Below, one piece after another: positions 34,935-44,263 of a DNA stretch of 64,000 nt. Both the position numbers and the translations under genes were made by a program. Within the stretch, counting starts at the first letter, position 1. Each line of letters begins with the position of its first letter. This DNA is from Setomelanomma holmii (Eukaryota; Ascomycota; Dothideomycetes; Pleosporales; Phaeosphaeriaceae), in the NCBI GenBank assembly GCA_010015745.1, contig ML978177.1, positions 186,001-250,000 of the forward strand, read 5' to 3'. Below the pieces are notes generated by a model. The model worked only from the letters and a program-made list of their open reading frames with translations. It searched no databases and had not been told where the DNA came from.

Positions 34935-35516
34935 ATGAAGTTCACAACCACCACCCTCGCCGCCGCAACTCTCGCCCTCTCCACCGCTTCGCCCTGCGGC
35001 TCAACCGACTCCAAACCCGTCGTCGGCGACGTCTTCCGCATCATGAGCATCCGCTCCGGCTCCGACATCCAATACGGCAGCGTCCAAGCCGTAACCCGCG
35101 GCTTCCGCATCAACTACCCCTCCCAAAATGCCTCTTGCAGCACCGACGTAAACTACGCATCTTTCTACCTCACCGACTCGGGCGATCTCTATCTCAACAC
35201 CGACAACCCGCCGCAACAAGCTTACGTGGATCGCTCGGGCATGGGCCAGGGAATTATTCAGTACACGACTGGTGTCCAGAACATTGGGCGGAATCAGGAG
35301 CGCGGACCGTTCAAGATTGATGACGATTCGAACTTGGTGTTTGTGAGTGCGAATGGCAACACAACTGGTTTCCAGGCGTGCCCGAACGCTGCTGGTGGAG
35401 GCTACTCGGTGTGGCTTGCGGGCGCGACGAATCCGGGTGGAAACAGTAACTGTATTGGGTTTGTGGCGAGGGCGTTGAAGGAGGATAATCCGGTCAAGTG
35501 TGCGTATACGCAGTAA
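34935..35516 (+). CDS. Secreted PhiA-like cell wall protein
   Basis: Single-exon gene for a 193-residue protein. The N-terminus MKFTTTTLAAATLALSTAS is a clean secretion signal with cleavage likely near Ala18-Ser19. The mature part has FRIMSIRSGSDIQYGSVQA and GFRIN, then LTDSGDLYLN, a central DRSGMGQGIIQYTTG and GPFKIDDDSNLVFV, and GGYSVWLAGA before GNSNCIGFVARAL. This order of short beta-strand blocks and the late Cys resemble the PhiA family (fungal cell wall proteins, including an Aspergillus allergen). Four cysteines lie in the mature protein. A wall or surface role is inferred; PhiA affects conidiophore development in Aspergillus. Assignment to the family is by pattern, not by a search. 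The ATG at 34935 is the only start giving a signal peptide. Confidence 0.75.
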   Translation: MKFTTTTLAAATLALSTASPCGSTDSKPVVGDVFRIMSIRSGSDIQYGSVQAVTRGFRINYPSQNASCSTDVNYASFYLTDSGDLYLNTDNPPQQAYVDRSGMGQGIIQYTTGVQNIGRNQERGPFKIDDDSNLVFVSANGNTTGFQACPNAAGGGYSVWLAGATNPGGNSNCIGFVARALKEDNPVKCAYTQ

Positions 35517-35796
35517 GTGGGTTGTAGGGAAGAGAGTTCGATTGTATATATGTTTGATTGGTTGGTAATGCTCTTTTGTATTGCATAGCATGAGACGAAT
35601 GGAGTTTGCGTTAGACATGAGATTGCATAGATTTAATGTAAATATGAACACGGAAGAACGAATCAAGAAAATCATCGAGTTGTCGATGTGGTGCAGGTCT
35701 TCTTGCTGATGAGTTCGGCATTCGTGTGCATTCGAGCCTGATGATTACTTCCAGATTGTTGTGCTCCCAAAGCCGAACGCATCTTCTATATAGCAC

Positions 35797-36489
35797 TCAA
35801 TATGCCGAACCCGTGTTATGCAAGTCGAAGCCTTCAGCTTCTAGTTTGCCTCCGTGTATGTAGGTATGTACCAATGGTTGGTAAAGTTCATTAACATCAG
35901 CGTTGGGTGATATGTAAGCTTCAGGTGTGGTTTTTACAACCTGTGCTGAATCCTCAGCGCCTTTCTTGTCAGTCCTCGGGCTTTTCTCGCTGCTGAGGTA
36001 CGCCTGAAGCAGCAAGCCACCTGAAGTGCCTTCTTTCCTCTGCATGTACCGGAACTTCAGCGGTCCGTGGTATGCGTGTCGTTTTGATTTCAACAGTTCT
36101 GGGACCTGCGATATCAAAGACCTCATCTGGACGGTGCGAGGAGGACAGCGCACCAGAACCGGCCGTTGCATGCCCATTTGATGTATAAGACTATATTGGG
36201 TAATGTCCCTGAGTACCAAGAGCAATTTGATGCTTCGAAATGTCAGACGAAGAGCAGCGATACGTTCCGCGGAGCTTCTTTCCGTCACGACCAGCTTCTT
36301 TTGCTCCACGTTCCACGCTTTGGAAGGGAAGTAGTCCGTGATCACAACGCGATCTTGGCTCCGAAGAGAGACATCCAGCCATAGGGTGACCGGCTCTCCA
36401 AACATTCGTCGCTCGAAATCATCCCGGGTATTCCGTAGTAACAGGACAGACTTTGTGATCTTTGGAGCTTGACCTTCTTTGCCACTAAG
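35797..36489 (-). pseudogene. C-terminal part of HET-domain gene after an in-frame TAG
   Basis: The frame of the upstream HET gene continues without a further stop for 231 codons beyond the TAG at 36492-36490. It runs through LSGKEGQAPKITKSVLLLRN, RRMFGEPVTLWLDVSL and VVITDYFPSKAWNVEQK, the kind of C-terminal region found in long HET proteins. I found no GT-AG pair that would splice out the stop cleanly. The stop could come from CAG by one C-to-T change, by sequencing error, or be real and natural. If real, the first 386 residues are still made. Confidence 0.6.
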
Positions 36490-37650
36490 CTACTGTTGAG
36501 AGAGCCTGGTGATACGCTCATATCTCCGGGGCGATGGGAAGAGTCGATGTACGTCGTTTACAGAGGCGTAACCCCAAACACCTACACGAAGCGCAAGAAC
36601 TTGGTCCGAATCGTCTTCATCTCTGCAGTCAAGGATCGCGTGGCAATGTTTTGTTGGGGTCGAATCCTGATTCTCAGGCAGTATCGTCATTGTAATGGTC
36701 AGGCCAAGATTCGACATGGACCAAGGTTGATCTTGATCCGCCAGAACAGTCTTGATCAGTTTGTTACCACCTTCAAAGCAAGCAGGACTTGGAGCCAGAA
36801 GCCTTTCGTATCGTCTGTCGGTCTCCCGATCGATGTGACTCGGAACGTCCCAGGCAAGAAAGGAGTCATTGTCAGTGTTTTTGAGGATCTCCTCCTGAAG
36901 TCGCACAAACGCATGAGCCCCTTCTCCATACAAAAGAGGCATTCTAACATTGAAGATGCCCATGGGACAGTACGCTTGGTCTTCAATACGGGTAGTCTGT
37001 CGCTTCGCAGCCCATGACAGCCTTCGAGCGATGCAAATGTCGCTCAAGAACCAGCCTTGCGTCATATCAAGAACATTCTTGTCGATCTTGGTGATGTGTA
37101 CAACTGCAGCGAGCAGGTCTTTGAGATTGCCGAGACGCGTCCAATTTCGATCGAAGAACTGGATTTGCTTTAGCGCGAGTAGCTCTTGCAGCGTCCAACC
37201 TCGTGTAAACCAGCGGCTCTTTGCAAAACTTGAGTTCTCTAGCCGGGCTTGTTCGTCTTCTTCTAGATGTTCGTCCGAAGGCAGGATCCAAGATGGATTC
37301 TTCTCTGCGGTCACGTCGCTAAGATAGACGTAACAGACGTTGGCTCTCTGGTACCACTTGAACATGGAGTTGATGGCCTCAGACAGCTCCGCGCTACTCA
37401 ACTTGTCGATGGAACATGTATCGATCCAGAAATACTGTAGGCCATCCTGCAGTGCCTGCTCTCCACATCTTTGAATCTTCGCGTAGCCAATTTTCTGTTT
37501 GCTGGCGCCGGTTATGAGCTCCTGAAATGTCACCTCTTCATCGTCTGGTCCCCAGGTATGAGAAATTATGGCGTATGGTGGGGTCTGATCACCGATTAGA
37601 TCCTTTGTGAGCGTGATATCGCCTTTCTCGCTGCACTGAAGAAGACGCAT
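36490..37650 (-). CDS. HET-domain (heterokaryon incompatibility-type) protein
   Basis: A 386-residue frame with a full HET domain, the module that triggers cell death on fusion of unlike fungal individuals. The start MRLLQCSEKGDITLTKDL precedes the three conserved blocks: YAIISHTWGPDDEEVTFQEL, FWIDTCSIDKLSSAELSEAI with NVCYVYLSDV, and SRWFTRGWTLQELLA. Next come FFDRNWTRLGNLKDL and RIEDQAYCPMGIFNVRMPLLYGE, where relatives usually have YCLMGIFDVNMPLLYGE. The protein ends early at a TAG, although coding sequence continues in the same frame downstream. No NTPase or repeat domain is seen within the window. A second, truncated HET gene lies head-to-head about 560 bp away. Confidence 0.88.
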   Translation of the reverse strand: MRLLQCSEKGDITLTKDLIGDQTPPYAIISHTWGPDDEEVTFQELITGASKQKIGYAKIQRCGEQALQDGLQYFWIDTCSIDKLSSAELSEAINSMFKWYQRANVCYVYLSDVTAEKNPSWILPSDEHLEEDEQARLENSSFAKSRWFTRGWTLQELLALKQIQFFDRNWTRLGNLKDLLAAVVHITKIDKNVLDMTQGWFLSDICIARRLSWAAKRQTTRIEDQAYCPMGIFNVRMPLLYGEGAHAFVRLQEEILKNTDNDSFLAWDVPSHIDRETDRRYERLLAPSPACFEGGNKLIKTVLADQDQPWSMSNLGLTITMTILPENQDSTPTKHCHAILDCRDEDDSDQVLALRVGVWGYASVNDVHRLFPSPRRYERITRLSQQ

Positions 37651-38207
37651 GCTGAGTTCAACGCTAGTGCAGCGAAGTGGGATTTAAGTGGGGCTTAGCT
37701 ACACAGATTGGCGGACGTGCCTGTGGCGGTGCTTATGGTAGTAATAAAAAATGATTGAGCGTTAGGCCCATGGGAGACTACCACACTGGCATGGTGCTCA
37801 TATTGTTGAAAGAGGGACGAAGGCGCGCGCATTGGTGCCTACCTGCTTCGTGAGGCTGAGCTCATGCATCGCCGAAGCTTGGCGCCACGAGGCTGAAGCC
37901 TTTCGCTTCTTTCCTTTGCTCATGCTTTCGCTCACACATTCCTCCATCAACACCGACCAGGCACCTTTCCAGACTTCTTACTACAAGTGAACAGTGCGAA
38001 GTCTGTCGACTGCGATTCACTCCGATAGTCCACTACATCCGAGCAACAGCGGCGCAGGAGTCGGAACCCAATTCAACATCTAATACCTTTCGGATGCATC
38101 TCGCGTGCTCGACACCTGAGGCACGTCTCGCAAGTGTAGTTATATGATCGGCTGTTCGATCGCAGGCATTCTAGCATCGAAGTTGTGCTATCAACATACG
38201 ATTCTGC
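37651..38207. other. Divergent upstream region of two HET genes
   Basis: About 560 bp between two head-to-head HET starts, likely a shared promoter region. There are no long frames. A CT-rich tract lies near 37890-37980. Confidence 0.45.
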
Positions 38208-38432
38208 ATGGACGAGAAGAGTGCCGTTTCAGAAATGGCCTCGGAAGGAAGCCTGTGCTCAGCTTGTGGTAACCTCGACATTGCGCGCTATTTCCAAGAA
38301 GAAATACACGCTCAGAAAGATGAGCGTGGCTATGCTAGAGCAGATGCATCTGCTCTGCGCTTGAAGTCTTTGTCGAAATTGCACGAGTCCATGGCAACAT
38401 GCGACTTCTGCAGATTAGTCATGGCAGCTCTA
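38208..38432 (+). pseudogene. HET-type gene cut by transposon insertion
   Basis: A frame starting MDEKSAVSEMASEGSLCSAC has the N-terminal signature of a HET-protein class: an LCSACGNLDI block, then LSKLHESMATCDFCRLVMAAL with paired cysteines. After VMAAL the frame enters the terminal inverted repeat of a transposon at the TA 38431-38432. The next residues come from the element, and the frame stops at 38450. The HET domain that should follow is not visible on the far side of the transposon array, so it was deleted, moved, or lost at the assembly gap. Confidence 0.75.
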
Positions 38433-39261
38433 CCGAGGCGCCCAGCGTGATGAGCCACCCCACCACGACAACAACTAAACTTCAACACGCGGTAACTCTA
38501 CCAATATGGGCTCAATTGAGGCTACGCTTGCAGCTATAGAATTGCTAGAACTAGGAGAACAATTTAGCTACCGACAGATTGCAAAAGAGTATGGGTGTGA
38601 TCGTACAACACTCTCAAGGCGGCACCAGGGTGTCACAGCCTCATGCAGCAACAAGGCGCAAAACCAGCAAGCGCTCCCACCCTAGCAAGAACAGGAGCTC
38701 CTACGATATATCAAAAAGATCACCGAGCGAGGCTTACCACCTACCCGAGCTATGATACGACGCTTTGCCTCAGATATAGCTAACAGAGAGCTTGGAAAAG
38801 GGTGGGTTGATCGATATATCCAGCGATACGAAATCCATCTCATCTCACGCTGAGCAAACGGGAAACGATCGCTCACGCCACCAGGCTGACTCTCATCCAA
38901 AGTATAGCCTCTACTTTGAGCTCCTGCGCAGTAAGCTCAGCCAATATGATATAGAGCCTCGTCATATTTACAATATGGATGAGAAAGGCTTCATGCTAGG
39001 AGTTCTTACTCGCTCGAAGCGGCTGTTCAGCAGGAGGCTATACGAAGAGAGGAAGATCAAGGCTCACATACAGGATGGTAATCGAGAGTGGATAACGCTG
39101 CTGGCCTGTATATGCGCTGATGGATCTCACCTTGAGCAAGCTCTCATCTATCAATCAGCCTCAGGCTCGATACAGGATAGCTGGCTTCAGGCGTTCGATC
39201 CTGACGATCACCGAGCTCGCTTTGCCTCATCACCTTCAGGATGGACGAACAACGATATAGG
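38433..39261 (+). mobile_element. Fot1/pogo-like DDE transposon, left half (TE1a)
   Basis: The left terminal repeat begins ccgaggcgcccagcgtgatg after a TA. The transposase frame starts at 38506 (MGSIEATLAAIE). A Psq-type helix-turn-helix follows (FSYRQIAKEYGCDRTTLSRRH), then the CENP-B-type second DNA-binding segment and the first catalytic block YNMDEKGFMLGVLTRSKR. TAG and TGA stops and a frameshift interrupt it (near 38683 and 38853). The element stops at the run of Ns, so its right half is missing. It is about 95% like TE2 in matching parts, judged by eye. Confidence 0.85.
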
Positions 39262-39271
39262 NNNNNNNNNN
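39262..39271. other. Assembly gap of 10 Ns
   Basis: Ten Ns stand between the left half of one transposon and the right half of another. The sequences on the two sides belong to different subfamilies, so the gap length is not biological. Confidence 0.95.
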
Positions 39272-39939
39272 GAAGAAGCACAAGAAGAAGGGCAAGGTCC
39301 TTGACCTGCAGCAGCGTGAGGAGTATCATGGTGGTGCAGTTCTCTGGTCGCCTAGAAAGCTAAGGGAATCTGACTTCCGTGAAAGAGTAAGACAACAGGA
39401 AGAGGAGCAAGAGCAAGTCCAAAAAGCAGAGATGAAGGAGTTTGGAGCTCAAGCTGCCTTGCTTAAGAAGAAAGAAGCAGAACAGGAGCGTGTAGCGCTC
39501 GAGAGAGCTAAAGTTAGGAGGGAGAAGGAGTAGGAAAGGAGGGCTGTAGAAAGAGCTGAACTTCAGCGTAAGAAACAACAAGAAAAAGAAGCTGCAACCG
39601 CTCAAAAATCTGTACAATTGTCCTAAAGAGGCAAGAGAGCAGCCTCACAAAAGCCTGCGCGTGCGCAAAAGCGTGCGCGGGTTGCGCAGCCTGCGAAAGG
39701 TGGTGGTGACCCTACACCACCACCACCTCTAGCTAAAAAGACCACTTCAGGCCGCCACATCAAGCTCCCAAATAAATTTGAGTAGACCAACTTGATCGCA
39801 AGTATTACTTTATTACTCCACCACAAAATCTCGTGATAATAGCTATTGTGTGTGATTGTACAGCCTCATCTTTGTGGGTGGGCAATTCGTGTTGGGGTGG
39901 GTCGCTTCACCGAGCGGGCCGCTTCGGCGATCGGCACTG
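39272..39939 (+). mobile_element. Fot1/pogo-like transposon, right half of another copy (TE1b)
   Basis: It opens with the conserved C-terminal segment of the transposase (VLDLQQREEYHGGAVLWSPR), followed by a charged, alanine-rich coiled-coil tail with TAG/TAA stops. The tail ends HIKLPNKFE just before 39785. In this segment it matches TE4 better than TE2, unlike the half before the gap. The right end carries a terminal repeat of the form ...cgatcggcactg followed by TA, which does not match the left repeat of TE1a. Confidence 0.8.
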
Positions 39940-39941
39940 TA

Positions 39942-42026
39942 CCGAGGTGCCCGGCGTGATGACCCACCCTACCACGACAACAACTAAACTTCAACACGCG
40001 GTAACTCTACTAATATGGGATCAATTGAGGCTGCGCTTGCAGCTATCGAATCGCTAGAACTAGGAGAACAATTCAGCTACCGACAGATTGCAAAAGAGTA
40101 TGGGTGTGATCGTACAACGCTCTCAAGGCGGCACCAGGGTGTCAGCCTCATGCAGCAACAAGGTGCAAAACCAGTAAGTGCTCCACCCCCAGCAAGAACA
40201 GGAGCTCCTACGATATATCAAAAAGATCACTGAGCGAGGCTTACCACCTAACTGAGCTATGATACGACGCTTTGCCTCAGATATAGCTAAGAGAGAGCTT
40301 GGAAAAGGCTGGGTTGATCGATATATCCAGCGATACAAAATCCATCTCATCTCACGCTGGGCAACGGGAATCGATCGCTCACGCCACCAGGCTGACTCTC
40401 ATCCAAAGTATAGCCTCTACTTTGAGCTCCTGCGCAGTAAGCTTAGCCAATATGATATAGAGCCTCGTCATATATACAATATGAATGAGAAAGGCTTCAT
40501 GCTAGGAGTTCTTACTCGCTCGAAGCGGGTGTTCAGCAGGAGGCTATATGAAGAGAGGAAGATCAAGGCTCACATACAGGATGGTAATCGAGAGTGGATA
40601 ACGCTGCTGGCCTGTATATGCGCTGATGGATCTCACCTTGAGCCAGCTCTCATCTATCAATCAGCCTCAGGCTCGATACAGGATAGCTGGCTTCAGGCGT
40701 TCGATCCTAACGATCAACGAGCTCGCTTTGCCTCATCACCTTCAGGATGGACGAACAACGATATAGGCCTAGCCTGGCTTAAGCAGGTGTTTGATCGCTG
40801 TACTAAGCCTAAGGCAGGGCGATCGTATTGATTGCTCATCCTTGATGGCCATGGATCTCATCTTACGATGGATTTTATTGAGTACTGCGAACAGAACAGG
40901 ATTCTCCTCATGGTCTATCCTCCTCATTCAACCCACACGCTTCGGCCGCTTGATGTCGTCATGTTCAAGCCTCTCTCAACTGCCTACTCAAGCCAGGTAG
41001 CAGCCTTCATGGAGAGGTGTCAAGGGCTCACTTCTATGAGCAAGAGAGACTTTTATCCAATGTTTCTAGCTGCCTGGGAGGCCTCGCTCATGGAGGAGAC
41101 TATACTCAAGGCATTTGAAGCAACTGGCCTCTCACCTTTTAATCCTGAGACGATACTCAAGAGATTTCATAGGCAGCCTACACCACGCAGCTCAAGCGAT
41201 AGCGACTCCTCAGACTTGAGCGTCTCTGATTGGAGGAAGATCAGGCAGCTAGTTGATTGCGCTGTGACTGATAGAGACCAGAGAAAGATCTCAAAGCTCA
41301 ATCAAACGATTCACCGACTCTCAATTAGATCAGTACTCGCTGAGCATGAGAATACGAGGCTCAAGGTAGCTCTCAACAACGAGAGACTGCGCAGAAAGCG
41401 AGGCAAGGCCTTGCCTCTAGAGCAGAGTGAGGACTATCGTGGTGGGGGTGTATTCTGGTCTCCTAGGAAGGTGAAGGAAGCACGTGATCGTCTGCAGCAG
41501 CAAGAGCCTGAGGAGGAGCAACAACAACTCCAAAAGGCTGATAGAGCTCGTTTACGTAAGGAGCAGAAGCAAGCTAAAGCCCAGGCTATCAAAACAAGGC
41601 GCAATGCTAGGGCTGAGGCTAGGATATTGAGGCAGGCGGAGAAGGCAAGGGAGGCTGCTAATCGAGCCTCACGAGCAGCTGCTCGTAGAGCTCAACGACT
41701 CCAACAAGCTCAAAAAACTACCCGAAAGAGTCAGAGGAGAAGCCTCAAGCTTGCTACTAAGTCTGCCTCAAAGAGAAGAGTTGCTGCGCAGGCTCAAGGT
41801 AGTAGAGAGGCCTCAGGTGCTGTAGCAGGCTCACTACCATCTCAATCACGACACGGCCGAGCAATTAAGCTCCCAGCAAAATAAAGATAGCCATATATAT
41901 CAATCAAAGCTTATAGAACTCAACATTAGAAAATATCGCGTTGATAGCTATTGTACGTGGCTCAGTAGCCTCGTATTTGGTGGTAGTTTTAGTGTTTGAG
42001 GTGGCTCATCACGCCGGGTACCTCGG
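39942..42026 (+). mobile_element. Complete Fot1/pogo-like transposon (TE2)
   Basis: A 2085-bp element flanked by TA on both sides. The left end, ccgaggtgcccggcgtgatg, and the reverse complement of the right end, ccgaggtacccggcgtgatg, agree over 27 bases with two mismatches. The element contains one decayed transposase gene on the plus strand. It abuts TE1b and TE3 with only a TA between them. Confidence 0.9.
40015..41884 (+). pseudogene. TE2 transposase, broken
   Basis: Remains of a DDE-superfamily 1 (pogo/Fot1) transposase. MGSIEAALAAIESLELGEQF opens the DNA-binding region. A frameshift near 40180-40230 and an in-frame TGA at 40257 break it. The frame reopens through the catalytic domain and breaks again near 40820. 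From 40832 it runs to the stop with LLILDGHGSHLTMDFIEY (second Asp) and THTLRPLDVVMFKPL (third Asp). In the first catalytic block the Asp is replaced by Asn (YNMNEKGF, AAT at 40494), a G-to-A change that alone would kill activity. The C-terminal 170 residues form a Lys/Arg/Ala/Gln-rich coiled coil after GGGVFWSPRKVKEARD. Confidence 0.88.
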
Positions 42027-42028
42027 TA

Positions 42029-44173
42029 GAGTGCCCGTGCGCTACGCGAGCCATTACAGTACACGAGCCACCCCGTCTAAAATCAGCGCGCGCAAAAATG
42101 AAGCTGTAGAGCCACATATAAATTGTATTATCATGAGATTTTCTAACGTAGTACTATATAGAGCCTTGCACGTCTTTTGTACTATTTGAACTTTTGTAGT
42201 ACCTTGATTTGGCGGCTGCGCGTGGTGGTTTTAGGTGGAAGAGGCGGCAGCGGAGGTGCAGCATCAACACCACTTTCAGCACCCACAACACGACGCTTCT
42301 GTGTAGATTTTAGAGCAGCGCTTCGTAAGACTTTTCGCTTAGCCTTATTTAGTGTATCGCGAGATTTTTGTGAGGTTGCAGCCTCGCATTGCTGCTTTTT
42401 AAGCACACGCGCGGCGGCCAGTTCTGCAGCCCTTGCCTTACGCTCCTCTGCCGCGCGCTCCCTCGCGATTAGCCACAGCGCTTTTGCCTCCTCCGCCATC
42501 TTTTTCTTGTATAGTGTAGCTGCAGCTTTGAGCTCACGATCGTGAGTTTTCTAGAGTTTTTCCTGCTCCTCTTTGCGCTGTCTAATCGTCTCGCGCGCTT
42601 GCGCTTCTCAACACTTGCAAGGACTCTATAGTACAGCACCGCTGTAATACTCCTTGCGCTGCTGCAGGTTAAGAAGCTTACTCTTCTTCTTATACTTCTG
42701 TTTAGTAGTGAGCGCGGCGCGCAGGCCCTTGTTTTTGTAGTAGAGGAGCTTGTTTTAAACCTGTAGAGAGTGTAATGCAGCAGCAACGCGTTTGCCTTCA
42801 GCTTTTGCCTTATCCGTGACTGCAGCGTCTAGAGTTTTTCGTAGGTCTCTCTAACTATCTCTATCACCTAACTCCTGCAGTTCTGTATCCTCATCTTGTT
42901 CAGAAGTAGTGGTGTTGAAGCGTTTTAGTATAACATCCGCATCTATCAGCCACACGCCTGTAGCTTGAAAACTCTTTAAAATAAGCTCCGGCCTCATTGT
43001 ACTGCCCTATGCTGACCAAAATATTAGAAAAAAGTCGCCTTTCTTGATGCTAATAAGCCCTTGCGATTAGTGTAGATAGCGGTTGAGTTTTTAAGTATAG
43101 TGCTTTAAAAGCGGCGAGAACATCACTACATTAAGCGGCTGTAAGGTGTAGATTAAATAAGGAGGAAAGATAGCAAGGAGGATCTTGTTAGCGTCGCAGT
43201 AGTTGATAAACTCGCACATAATGTGGCTGCTGTAGCCGTTAACGATGAGGAGGCGCTATTGCTGACGCGCTTTTGTTGCAGTATAGCGCTTAAACAACTG
43301 CTTAAGCCATGCTAATCTGATGTCGTTATTCGTCTATCCTGAGTTTGAGTTAGTGACAAAAACCTCGTGTTTTCTAGCTTCAATAGAGTCAACCCAGCTC
43401 AATTGCAACCCAGCTTTTCCCTTGTAGATGAGAGCGGGCGACAGTAAGCTTCTATCGCCACAAACGCAAGCCAGAAGCGTGATCTATTCCCTGTTGCCAT
43501 CTTTTATAGCCGCTGTACGCAGTTTTGCTAGCCAGATTGCCTTAGAAAAGACGCGTTTGGTGCGTGTAGTTATGCTAACAAAGAAGCCTATCTTATCTAT
43601 ATTATAGGTATTACCCAGCTCTATATTGTACTCTCGCATTTTCCCATGCAGTAGTTCAAAATGTGACTCGTATTTCTTATGTGAGTCAGCCTGGTGACGA
43701 TTGCGATCAATCCTGGCGCTCCATTTGGTGGTAAGCTTGTCCTTGTGGCAATGCAGAAAGCGCGAAACCCACGCATCTGAAGCCTCCTACCTTGCAACTG
43801 CACTTGCGAAATTTCGTACTATCTCTTGTGCAGGTGGCAAGCCTCGCTTGGTACATCTTTCTATATATATATCGAGTTCTGCCTCTTATTGTAGGTTGAG
43901 TAATTGCTGGTGTTTGTGGTACTCTGTCTAGGACTGCGATGCGCCTTGATGTCTTTATGACAGCGTTGTGCAATCAACGCTGAACTGTTTAGCAACTTTG
44001 CGGTACAAGAAAGATGTGCCAGGTTCGCGCGATTTGATTGCTTCAACTGCAGCATTAATTAGATCTATATTGGCAGAGTAACGACGTGTCAAAGTTGGGA
44101 TAGATCATATGTTTTGAAGTTGGGGTGGCTCGTGTACTGTACCGGTAATGGCTCGCGTAGCGCACGGGCACTG
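42029..44173 (-). mobile_element. Complete Fot1/pogo-like transposon, inverted (TE3)
   Basis: A 2145-bp element lying in the opposite direction to its neighbours. The left end (agtgcccgtgcgctacgcga from 42030) and the reverse complement of the right end match over about 46 bases apart from a 6-bp indel and the outermost base. TA at 42027-42028 and 44174-44175 are the flanking target dinucleotides, each shared with the neighbouring element. Confidence 0.88.
42182..44068 (-). pseudogene. TE3 transposase, heavily mutated
   Basis: A transposase readable along one frame for most of its length but with many TAG/TAA codons. The start codon is ATA where sister copies have ATG (44068-44066). All three catalytic blocks are altered: YNIDKIGF, then LIVNGYSSH (Asp to Asn) and LQPLNVVMF (Asp to Asn). 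The C-terminal motif survives as LQQRKEYYSGAVL. Nearly all differences from TE2 and TE4 that matter are C-to-T or G-to-A, the expected result of RIP. The last part (42182-42499) is an open 105-codon tail that ends RSRQIKVLQKFK. Confidence 0.8.
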
Positions 44174-44175
44174 TA

Positions 44176-44226
44176 ACGTGCCCGTGCACGAGATGCGCGG
44201 ATTCAGTAGATGCGCGCCCCCCACCA
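44176..44226 (+). repeat. Left terminal inverted repeat of TE4
   Basis: A 51-base terminal repeat, exactly the reverse complement of 46247-46297. It is the longest and best preserved of the terminal repeats in the array. Confidence 0.95.
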
Positions 44227-44263
44227 CAACACCTCATCTTCAACACGCAATAACTCCACCAAT

